A DNA stretch of 64,000 bases, from contig JASANH010000878.1 in the NCBI GenBank assembly GCA_030248295.1, forward strand, positions 1 through 64,000, read 5' to 3'. Shown here in pieces: positions 11,164 to 20,475 of the stretch; within the stretch, counting starts at the first letter, position 1, and each line of letters opens with the position of its first letter. The notes under the pieces were generated by a model that did no database searches, was not told the origin of the DNA, and saw only the letters and a program-made list of their open reading frames with translations. The position numbers and the translations under genes were made by a program. This DNA comes from Mesodorylaimus sp. YZB2_4. Lineage: Eukaryota > Nematoda > Enoplea > Dorylaimida > Dorylaimidae.

Positions 11164-12996
11164 TTATTTTTCCACAAGGTTAATAATTACCACCGATATA
11201 TTATCTTTGGAACCTTTCTTCAAAGCAGTTTCGACCAATTGTTTAGCCCCAAACTGTTTGTCCTTTTGATGCCGAATCAAAATTCCAGCAGCTTCTTTAT
11301 CGCTAAGAACGTCCCACAAACCATTCGTCGCCATGATCAACAAATTTGGTTCTTTATCGAATGAAAAAGTGACCATTGCGCGGAGACCATTTTTTAACAT
11401 GAGCTTTTTTTCCTTGAAGGCGAAGGCTCCCAGAGCACGACTGAAAGGAAAGACGCCCCCAACACGCAAAGCTCCATTCACATAGTCCACTGGAATTCCA
11501 TGTTTAAAAAGAATCTCTGCATCCTGAATTCAAACAATTCCTCTTAATCTCTAATGGATTTTTGTGAAATTCAACTTACTTGTCTAGCTGAATGTTCGGG
11601 AGACAGCAAGAACTCATCTTTAACAAGGATCATCGAGCGACTGTCCCCAAGTTGAACAATCATGACAAATTCTTTATAAAAAAAGGCGATCAGTGCAGTC
11701 GAAGCGCAAATGCTGCTTCTGCGAAGGCGCTTCTTCGCACGAGATTCAAAGTTGATTATCAAGTCGTCAATCATCTGAAAACATAAAATTTTAAAAAGAA
11801 AAGCTGAAAAACAATGATACATGTTGGTAGTACCTTGAACGTAGCGTTGTAATTTTCCGTTGGTTTTGATACAAGTTTGTCCATGATTTCGGGCACCAAA
11901 TAAAGTTCTGCTTCGTCGCAAAAATCCTGAAAAAATATCTTTTGGTCTGACAAAAAGACGTTTAGCATGTACTGCACGAACGAGTATGCAAATGGACCTT
12001 CAGCATCGAGCTCACGATCAGCCTTCAGCATGGCCTTGCCGTCACTGCCTGGTTGGGTATGCACCAACCATGCACCATGCACTACGCGCAACCATGGTTG
12101 GGTATACAGCACGCAATATATACAGTACCTACAATATATCGTACCCATGCGATCGCTGGCCCATGTGACCTGGACGTGGCCTCTCTCCCACTCCAGGTGC
12201 ACGATTACCACTGAGTGTTCGACTCGCAGCTGGGTAATCATTAAATGTATAAGGTCCTTCTAACCTCGAAAGCGTATATATGTATTCGAAGATGTGGTAA
12301 GACAGGGTCGTGGATCTACTCACACAATAGATCTTATTTATCTTCTGCCATACGAGATTTTCCTGGGATTTTTGGTCTTCCAAAAGGAGAATCTGCCAAT
12401 ATGGATTTTCTGGTTGGTACGGCATGGTGCCGGGTCAAATGGGGCGATGTATCACAAATTATCAGTACAGATATTCCATTTGTAAATAAAGTCATTAATA
12501 AGTACTCATTCCAGGTTCAGTGCAATTTGGCAATGCCTTTGCTCTTTTATAATCAGACCTTCTCTGTGGGGCTTTTGGCGAGTCCTTCGTTTGATTTCCC
12601 TTATTTAGCAAGCGGACACATTTCGATGACCCCGGACTTATTTCGAGAGGGGGTGACTCCGTCGTAGTGCGTCCGCCGGACACATTGCGATCCGGACACT
12701 TTTTGACGCGACACCGGCCACATGTACCAGGCCTCACGTGCGAGTACAGCTCGGGCATGGTCAAAAAAGTCGGCAAGGCCGGCCCTGGGGTGCAGGAACA
12801 ACCCTTCGCAAAAAAGGCTTACGTGGCAATTGTATCCATCAAATATTCCCACCGCCCAAATGGAGTCTAGGCCTTGTTTTCCGTTGTCCATAATTACGAA
12901 TCGATCAAACATTTCCGATCGATTCCCCTTCGTTGCGTAAGCAGCGAATCTGCCGCGTCGAAAAGACCATGGGCCCGTAGTATTCGCTAGACACAT
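11164..12996 (-). CDS. PP2C-family protein with eroded catalytic motifs (4 exons)
   Basis: Exons by splice-site reading are 12823-12996, 11834-12010, 11580-11774 and 11164-11523. All are phase 0 and give about 301 residues, the usual size of a PP2C domain. The first acceptor (GTGAG at 12011) is weak, so exon 2's start is the least certain. Recognisable blocks are the N-terminal strand, F-D-G, an L-G-D-S-R block, an S-R-A-L-G block, G-L-W-D-V and the K-D-N-I-S-V-V end. Several key residues differ from the family. The metal-binding Glu-Asp pair reads Phe-Asp, D-G-H-G-G reads D-G-Y-N-C, S-R-A-L-G-D reads S-R-A-L-G-A, and the metal-binding Asp of D-G-x-W-D is Asn. I infer a pseudophosphatase or strongly altered enzyme. 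An acceptor motif ends about 20 bp before the ATG, and the upstream gene on this strand ends only 78 bp away. Confidence 0.8.
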
Positions 12997-13073
12997 CGAA
13001 ATGCATCAACCTAAAAATTTTCACGAATACTTTTTTCTAAAAGTACTTACTCTTTTTTACGATTTTGTGGTAA

Positions 13074-14002
13074 CTACTCGCAAAATCGGGCTCTAAAAAG
13101 AAAAAACTGTTTTAGACAGAAGAAAACATTCTGAACTTACGTTTTGGTTTCAGATTTTGTTTAGATTTAGTTTCGCTTTTACGTTTGCTCTTCATTTCAG
13201 CTTCGACTTTATTTTCAGTCTCAGTTTCGGCTTTGGTTCCAGTTTTGGTTTCGGTTTCAGTTTCAGTTTTAGTTTCGGTTTCAGTTGCGGTTTGGGTCCC
13301 AGTTTTGGTTTCGGTTGAAATTTTAGTTTCAGTTCTAGTTTTGGAGTCGGTTTCAGTTTCGCTTCCAGTTTCGGTTTTAGTTTCGATTTCGATTTCGATT
13401 TCAGCGCTGGCTTCAGCTTCAGTTTTGACTTCGGCTGCGGTTGCGAATTCGGATCCAGTTTCGTTTTCAGCCTTGACTTCAGCTCCGGCTTCCATTTTGG
13501 GTTTGTTTTTTAGTTTGGTCCTAGTTTTTAGTACAGTTTGAGTTTTGTCTCCCATGTCCATGTTGGCTTTGATTTCGGTTTCAGGTTCCGTTGTTTTTTT
13601 GAGACCATCTTCAATTTTATTTTTAGTTTCGGGTTCCGTTTCAGTTTTCTTTGTGATCGCAAGATCAGTTCCAGGAATCGATTTAGTGCCAGCTTCAGTT
13701 TCCACTTCGGTTTTGAATTCGAATGCAGTTTCAGTTTCAGTTGCGTTTCCAGTTTTCGCTCCTGTTTCAGCTTCACTTTTGAGTTTGGCTTCGTTATTGA
13801 TTTGGGTTTCAGTTCCAGTGGTCGTTTCAGTTTTGGCTCCGAATTCGAGTTTGGTTCCAGTTTTGGCTTCAGCTTCGATTTCAGTGTCGGTGTCGCTAAT
13901 GCCATAAAATAGATTCAAATATCCTGATCGATAGGCTGGCATGGTCAAATAAATACCGATGCAGACAACAACGATTGCACCAATTCGCGCCAAGACCATC
14001 AT
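13074..14002 (-). CDS. Membrane-anchored Glu/Thr/Lys-rich low-complexity protein
   Basis: The start is the ATG pair at 14002/13999. Residues 7-25 are a hydrophobic segment, likely a signal anchor. The rest, about 260 residues, is built from short variations of Glu-Thr-Lys-Thr and Ala-Glu-Thr words and ends in a Lys/Arg-rich stretch. A donor GTAAGT at 13135-13140 and an acceptor ending TTTTTAG allow splicing to a short last exon (13074-13092) with a stop; without splicing the frame stops at 13112. The DNA is an imperfect hexamer repeat of the type TTTCAG/TTTCGG, so the opposite strand is also open. It lies immediately upstream of the PP2C-like gene on the same strand, and the two may be one operon. 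No family recognised. Confidence 0.6.
13190..13900. repeat. Imperfect hexanucleotide low-complexity tract
   Basis: On the plus strand the tract is written mostly with words such as GTTTCAGTTTTG and GTTTCGG, in register of three. This keeps several frames open on both strands and explains the Glu/Thr/Lys-rich coding of the minus strand. Confidence 0.85.
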
Positions 14003-14735
14003 TTTTGTTGGAATGTAGAAGACTGTTGTAGTTATTGCGGATGCTGCTGCTACGCCTGGCTGAAGAACAGTCGTCCAGAGTGGTCCAACATGATAAGGGC
14101 TTTACACTTTGTGTTTGACGATGAGCTTGTCGACAGTGTTAAAAAATCATTGGCTGGCATTGTAAACCAGCTCACGTGTGAAGAAGCTTTAGTCAAAGCC
14201 ACATTGGGTTTGAGTATCACGGTTGGTTTGTTTGAACTGAAATCTACCACAGAGGTATATTATGTACACTGTACGAAGCTGTAAAAGGAGGACTTAAGGT
14301 CGGAAAACTGAAGGCTCGCCTCATACGGGGAGGTATCCAGCTAAGTCTGGTTGACTGACTATGGCTTTCACCTTGATAGACCTTCAGGCATCTCCGCGGT
14401 ATGGGGCTGTGGAGGAACTTCTGATATTTTAGAAAACCCCAACTTGAATACGATATTGGGACACATGAGTACTGGCCATGGAATGAGCTTCAGGAAGTGT
14501 ATCGGCATGCGGTAAAGTACACCAAGTGTATCATCCTGTTTTTTAAGTGCACTGTGATCGATTGTGCCCACTGCTCTTTCACATGATCATTGGCTTCGCT
14601 AGAAATCCCTTGTGCAAATCGCCTGGCCACACACTGCGCTGCGAAGACATTCTGGGTTGCATGAGTTCTCATTTCGGTCAGCCCACACTCACGTACCAGT
14701 GAATTCTATGACACCGCGTGTCTCTAACAAAATAC
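14003..14735. other. Upstream region of the Glu/Thr/Lys-rich gene, nothing recognised
   Basis: Short frames occur on both strands without family likeness or clear splice structure. I see no repeat shared with the rest of the window. Confidence 0.4.
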
Positions 14736-14810
14736 TGCCTTGGGTGAGGATCGAACTCACGACCTTGAGATTATAAGACTCACGCTCTGCCGAAACTGAG
14801 CCACAAAGGC
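14736..14810 (-). tRNA. tRNA-Met-like gene with TAT (Ile) anticodon, possibly a pseudogene
   Basis: The minus strand folds as a cloverleaf of 75 nt. The acceptor stem is GCCTTTG against CCAAGGC (one mismatch) with discriminator A. The D stem is GCTC/GAGC. The anticodon stem is TGAGT/TCTCA with loop CTTATAA. The T arm is GTGAG-TTCGATC-CTCAC. From the anticodon stem to the T arm it closely resembles eukaryotic elongator tRNA-Met, but position 34 is T, so the anticodon is TAT (isoleucine, ATA codon). The acceptor mismatch and a T-T pair at the base of the anticodon loop argue for a pseudogene; the perfect T and D arms argue for function. Confidence 0.7.
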
Positions 14811-15119
14811 TTGTGCAAAGCGTATTTACATGTTCGAATTAATTAGCTTCCCCATCACAGCATGAAAGGCAAAGCAACCTCCAGCAAATGGTGACGTGGT
14901 GTTCTTGGGACTGTACGCAAAGCAGTACTCAGTTCGATCGGAGATACGTACATGCAGGATGCAGATGTGGCTCAGGTTATACGCTGTGATTTCAGGTCAG
15001 TTATTGCATTGTAGGAGCACTGACTCGTTGTCTGTGGCAAAGTTGGCCTCATGTTTCCTCGCATTCGCCTACTGTAAGTATAGTATGCCTTAGAGCACAG
15101 CAATCACGTCTTGGGGAGG

Positions 15120-17000
15120 GGGGCCGTACAAATACGACGTCGTTTATGCACTGGATATTCCAAGGTCATATTGCCGCCTGTACAGACTGCAAGCTGCTGA
15201 TAGCAACAGTAAGCAGGTACTGCAATTGGTCTCAAACCCACCCAGGCCCAATGGCTTCTTGGGTTTGGTGATGTTATGCCACCGGGATGGGTTTGGGTTG
15301 GGTGTACTTAACAATTTCTGGGCTGGGCTTCGTCGAAAAGCCAAACCCAGATGCACCCAACTTTCTCAAAATCCAGCTCCCGCGTACACGATTGAAACTG
15401 TGCAAAATATATTTTTAATGATTCATCCTAATGGTAGAAGAAAGAAAATTGTTTGTTCAGGTTTTTTTTGAAATTTGGCTTTGAATTTCAAAATCTGAAT
15501 ACTGTAAATCACTTTAATTTCGCAATTTTCGCGGATGGCCTGGACCGCGAAATTTTCAACAACGTGGATTTTCAGATAGAACATTGGTTCATGGTTTTAC
15601 CTTGTTTTACCCTACCTGCTCATAACTTTAACTTGAACTCCAACCCAATCAGTTCCCATAAACGCTTAAAACCATCTTATCAAAGAGGGCGTACATTAGT
15701 CCCATTATCAATACAGTGATGCACTGACCAGCATCTTGAACAGCACTAAAGATACCAGTCTCTGCTCCACGTGCTACTATCATAAAGTTCTGACCAAAAG
15801 CTATCAAGCTCCTTCAAAACCTACCACTGTGAGCATCCGATGGTTTGGTCCCTGACTACCTGAGATCCACTTTTGACAGTTGCTTGCAATATGTTTTAAT
15901 TTCTTCGGAATTTCTTTCAAGTACCAGTGAGTAAACTCATCTTTCAATGCCTAGCTACTGCATTCACAATTCCTTCCGCACCAAATTTTTTCGACCCATC
16001 CTGGTCGTTGCAGGGGAGTGGATTTTTTGCCCTTTACCCGCGGACTAGGGGCTTGTTAGTTGACCCTATCTTGCCATCGACTAGGGTTAATGCGGGATGC
16101 ATGCTATGCAAGAGCGAGTGTTGATCTCTACGCCGGATGTCGGCGGTTACCCCGTGGGCTAACCATACCCAGCCCGCGCCCCGTGAGCAGACTGGATTTG
16201 AGAGGCTGTAGCCCCATAGGGCCTTTCCTCGTTTATCGACCCCGAATGGATGAAGGGTGAGTCGCCCACCGCCAGGCGTGCAAGGCTCAGAGACAAGTTC
16301 ACCAAGTTCTCAGACGACCAGAGTTTAGCCCAGGCTGACGGCCTCCAGCTCTGCCTAGCAAACTGTGAGAGACAGACGACTTTCAAAGCTACCCTACAGA
16401 GGCGGCTCCTTACGCATCAAATGGTTGAAGTTCCTACTTGCAGGAAAGCAGGCACACAACGGAAGCTGATGTGTCCTTAAAAAGATCGAATGTTCCCGCA
16501 TAGTCCGGAGTATCAGCAAGCGATTCATTTGCAAGACTCATACTTGTGAGTGATCAGCCAAAAAACCGCGAAAATTAGTACCCGCAAAATTTTCCGAAAG
16601 TCCAGAACCGCCAAAATGGGGTACCGCGAAATTAAAGTGATTTAGAGTATACATGGTAACAAAGTTGGGTTTGGCTAAAATTTTTAGAAAATGAATCGGC
16701 GAAGGTGTGGCTGGGTTGGGGTGGGTCAAATTTGGAAATCTGATGCAGGACCTGGACGCTAACCCTCCATGTGGGCCTTTGCCTGGCGTTCTCGAATGGA
16801 CTTCGACATTTTTTAGCGCTTCAGAAAATTGTATCAAAGTGATCTCAAAAACCAGTTTTGAATGGGAGATCAAACGAAGAGTCCTAAATACGCTCTTGCT
16901 ATTTGATATTTGAACTTTTGGGTGGTAATGAGCAAGAGCGTTGAGAGGAACATGCAGGGTTCTTTCCAAACTTGATTTTTGGGTTTCAGGCTTCAAGTTT
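15120..17000. mobile_element. TIR-C element, one end intact, internally decayed
   Basis: It starts with GGGGCCGTACAAATACGACG, the terminal sequence also found at both ends of 45760-47195. Downstream blocks (15140-15370, 16640-16800, 16950-17000) match the reverse complement of blocks of that element in the same order, so this is a second copy in opposite orientation. The far terminus is not visible because a TIR-B element with a nested SINE follows at about 17000. Between the shared blocks lies unshared sequence (15700-16560) that may be a further insertion. Open frames here have no family likeness. Confidence 0.75.
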
Positions 17001-17365
17001 AAGCTACAGCCGTCGTGCCTGGTGGACCTTGGTGAGTTGAAGAGAATGATCGATACTCTCGCCTGACCGGCAGACGTTAACCCTTCAGGGTTAGGTGACT
17101 GCTTCAGCCGTATGTACAATATATGTCAAGTCATACTTTATCCATAGCCAAGCACTGTATAGCGCACTCGAGGGCTAAGGAACACATAATTACCGGGGCG
17201 GGAGTCGAACCCTACCCTCTAAGTGCGCACCCAGCGTGAGAGGCAGACGCCTTAACCCGCTTAGCCACGACCCTGGCATTTAGTTGTGAGTAGGCTTGTT
17301 GTGCCAGCCGGAGCTTTTGTCCCGCCGACTTTGGTCGGCCACATTCTCTCCCCGCCAGGTTTGGT
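17000..17365 (+). mobile_element. TIR-B element split by a SINE-1 insertion
   Basis: The left part (17000-17111) carries the family's CCTTGG-GAGT and ATCGATACTCTC palindrome blocks. The right part (17291-17362) carries the CCGGAGCTTTTGTCCCGCCG block and the CCAGG-TTGG end, as in the copies at 34568 and 53468. A SINE-1 copy lies between them. Confidence 0.7.
17112..17290 (-). repeat. tRNA-derived SINE-1, near complete
   Basis: Read on the minus strand it starts with a tRNA-like head: a box A-like GTGGCTAAGCGGGTTAAGGC and a B-box GGTTCGACTCC. The head resembles the serine/leucine class. A body follows with GTGTTCCTTAGCCCTCGAGT and then GGATAAAGTATGAC. The same body occurs at 20.4 and 45.3 kb. 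Confidence 0.85.
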
Positions 17366-17929
17366 TGCGATGCGCAGTAGCGTCGAGTTTTGAGTGGCTT
17401 CGTGCGATATGTGAGGTGGCTGGTACGGCAGGAAGCGACGACGTGGTCCAGCGTACGGCAAGCCATAGCCGACGATAGAGGGAGATCTTTTACTCGTCGC
17501 TCGGGAAAAACCAACTCTGACTCAGACGGCCAAAACACACCTCTTATATACGAATCCTAATACACTGGTCTATAGCAATTGCATGGCACCTAATACCAAG
17601 AAAAAGTCTACCTAAAAGGAACGAGGTCGTCTGCGAAAGCCGAAGTCAAACAGGCAAACAAAACATCACGCAAATAGTCAACTGAAAACAAGTATCTACG
17701 CTAATTGATATCTCTGTCATAGACTGCTGCTGGGAAAACCAGCAACGGCAGGTTCGAATTCAAATGAAACATGAAGTCAGTGCCCCAAAATAACTACACC
17801 ACAGTGGCCAAGCGATGGGATCCATTTCACAGAACCTCACAACGACAAGCTTTGAAAGAAACTAGCCGCAGTAATAACCCTTTTAGCACTGTAAATAAAC
17901 TGATCCACATATCATCTGTTTGACGAATG
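17366..17929. repeat. Decayed fragment of the peptide-gene flank
   Basis: 17810-17940 resembles the downstream flank of the peptide genes (CCAAGCGATGG, ATTTCAC, AACCTCACA), but no peptide-coding part follows. It looks like a relic of a fourth copy or of the duplication edge. The segment just after 17355 resembles the sequence joined to the satellite array at 8069. Confidence 0.5.
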
Positions 17930-18153
17930 CAGTGGAGTCGATGTTCGAGTGATTTTGTGCGATAAAAGTGGTCAAGCGATAGAACCCACTTCATACAACC
18001 TCACACCAAACAGAAACTTGAAAGAACTCTTTATTTAAAAATATAGTTGCGCTACAGATCACAGCTACATCAACACAATGCACTATGCATTTTCCATATT
18101 CTGTTTTCATCCTCCATCTCTCCTCGCCATCCACATCACTTCCCCACTGGCGA

Positions 18154-18408
18154 TCAGAAGGCGAATCTGGTGCAGACGCAGCCACTGGGCTCCGGTCCAC
18201 ACCTGTTCATGTCAGCCCCGCCATTGATGAGTTGCTGGACTCTGCACGCGTTCCACACCGAGCAGCTCAGAGTGCACCCGAAATCGATTTTGTCGAATAT
18301 GCCCCTCTTGACCAGTTGCTTGTCTTGCGTGGGAGCCCCGTTGACTGCATTGTCCAACAACACGCTCCCAATCAGCACTGCCAGGACGATAAGGTTGGTG
18401 AAGGCCAT
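18154..18408 (-). CDS. Small secreted cysteine-rich peptide precursor, copy C
   Basis: An 84-residue single-exon precursor with signal peptide, propeptide ending in Lys-Arg, and the same 49-residue six-cysteine mature peptide as copies A and B. This copy has the best regulatory context: TATATAAG at 18497-18504 upstream, and on the minus strand AATAAA in the 3' UTR near 18030. It may be the most intact member. The signal peptide combines features of copies A and B, consistent with recent duplication. Function unknown; secretion is inferred from the signal peptide and the dibasic site. Confidence 0.85.
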   Translation of the reverse strand: MAFTNLIVLAVLIGSVLLDNAVNGAPTQDKQLVKRGIFDKIDFGCTLSCSVWNACRVQQLINGGADMNRCGPEPSGCVCTRFAF

Positions 18409-18496
18409 CTCAACAGTTTTCGTCTTTCAATCGAAGATGCCAGGAATTCACAAGTTGACGATTTGGATTTGATGAATTCTCGCATTTTCACCCTGG

Positions 18497-18504
18497 CTTA
18501 TATA
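18497..18504 (-). promoter_or_regulatory. TATA box of peptide gene copy C
   Basis: TATATAAG on the minus strand, about 90 bp upstream of the start codon at 18408, equivalent to the motifs of copies A and B. Confidence 0.6.
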
Positions 18505-18570
18505 GGCAACTACGCTTTCATTGCTGAATGATTTTTTCTTGTAACAGTTTACTCGGGTGCTTGTTCACCG

Positions 18571-20317
18571 AAACCATTCAACATGGATTAGCAGAGCGGC
18601 ATCAAATGTACACAGGACGGGTGGCTGGTTTGGTGGGTTCATTGAAACCAGATCACTGCAGGTGGAAAAAATGTGTTTGTACAAGCAATGAGGAAAGCGT
18701 GTGATGTGACTGCGTGTGTGGACGTTTCGTCTGTTCGCCGAATGCGTGCTTAACAAGCGCGTCCAAAGCCTTCTGATCAGAAATAGATGAACAATAAGCA
18801 ACAGTTACACGAAGCAATGACAAAGGACTGTGCGCATACAAGTGGAACGCATGACCCTGGCGATCTCTTCGGCTAATACAGTACTCGCATTTTTTCGACT
18901 ACAGAGCCAATGAGTGCTTCAAATATTTCTTCAAAATAGTAAGATCTGATTGCATTACGCCTGCTTCAAAAGTACGACCGCAAGGGGAGGGGTAACTACT
19001 GTACTCTTGGTAGACTGGCACCACAGACATTACACTGTACAGCGGTTACATCAACTTCACACTAGCTCTCCTGTTAAGCGCGCGAATAAAATACCGTGTA
19101 TTTTAGATTATGCCAAAGAGCGAGCGAAACAGTCAGAAGAATTCAGCGAACGGACCATCCCCAGTTAAGAGCACACGGGAAGCAGAAGAAGGTTCGTCAG
19201 TTCATAAGCTAAGGCTGCCTTTTAGACAGACTCTGTGCAAGCACTTGAAAGAATAATGGGCGCGCAATCGAAAACCACTGACAATTGAAGCCCGGTGCGG
19301 GAAAGGAAAGAAAAATAAAAGGACGGGTCATGTTGAATGTGACACTGAAACATCCTATATTTTTGTACATATCTTGACTTCTGTATCCGTCAAGTAGACG
19401 ACCGTTCCTTCGCTCATCTGCAGCAGCTGCTCACAATATCAAAACTACGCACTTTTCGACTGCAAATCTGTAATCATGCTCGTCGCAAAAGGTGGACCTG
19501 GCTGACGAAAAGCCTGAATGGAGAACAAGGGACCGCTGATAAGCAAGCGAGTAAATACAGCATCAGTATTCTGCTCAGATGCTGCATAGTATACAATACT
19601 GTTCAGAAAGATACTGGCCTAGTGCCGAATGGTAATAAACTGGCCTATCAGCATCTTGAAATCTGCTAGTATAATGTTCCTCTGCATCAACACATCCATC
19701 ACCCCGACAAACCATCTCCCCTCCACGTCCACATCCTCACCACCCTTAATACCCCTACAACGCCTACATATCCAGAACAGGATACCGTTACGCAGGGCCT
19801 GATTGCATGAATGTAATTTTACTCGTATTATGCAAACTCACCAAATTATTTGAAAAAAATCAAGAAATACAGAAAATGAAATCGCATGAAGTACAAAAAC
19901 GGAAGGAAACAATCACTGGCACCATCATGACCCTTTTATTTCTCAGGCAGAGCTATTAAAAGAGGCGAAAGCGGTTTTCTCGTCATCATAGTGATAATTG
20001 AAATTCATTCGCAACAGCAAGTCTGCCAAATGCGGTTGATAGCCACGACTCGCCAGTTTGCACAAAACTGAAAAGAAACTAGGCTTAAGAGGGTGCGCTA
20101 AAATAACTACAGTAAGTTTCCCTATAGCTGAAACTATATTTTACACATCCTGCGAAAGAATGTTGCATTCTAGTTTCCACTACTCCTACAGTAATTTCTT
20201 TACCCTATACTCCCAACTTAGCTACGTTTGGCTCCCTTTGATAACGGTATCTTGTCTTCACAAGAACAAAGGTGACACATTACTGCAAACTGCGTAAAAT
20301 ATAGTTCCAGGTAAGCC
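18571..20317. other. Long intergenic stretch, nothing recognised
   Basis: About 1.7 kb without a recognisable gene, RNA or shared repeat. Several short open frames exist on both strands with no supporting pattern. Confidence 0.45.
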
Positions 20318-20475
20318 TAGCTTGCTCAGGCGTCTGCCCCTCACGCTAGCAGCGCAGTTAGAGGGGAGGGTTCGACTCCCGCCTGTGTAGAAAATTGTCA
20401 ATTATTGTGTTCCTTAGCCCTCGAGTGCGCTGTATATTGCTTGGTTCTGGATAAAGTGTGACATGACATGACATG
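20318..20475 (+). repeat. tRNA-derived SINE-1, near complete, with simple tail
   Basis: A tRNA-like head with AGGCGTCTGCCCCTCACGCT and B-box GGTTCGACTCC is followed by the body TGTTCCTTAGCCCTCGAGTG and GGATAAAGTGTGACATG. It ends in a tail of repeated ACATG. It overlaps the 3' end of the gamma-tubulin complex gene on the other strand and supplies that frame's stop codon. Confidence 0.85.

Noticed and set aside
13538..13912. Plus-strand frames of about 120 codons in the hexamer tract
   Set aside because: They are a by-product of the repeat register. Only the minus strand has a start with a membrane anchor and a splice-supported end.
16538..17119. 193-codon minus-strand frame
   Set aside because: It runs across the junction of TIR-C and TIR-B and has no protein-family pattern.
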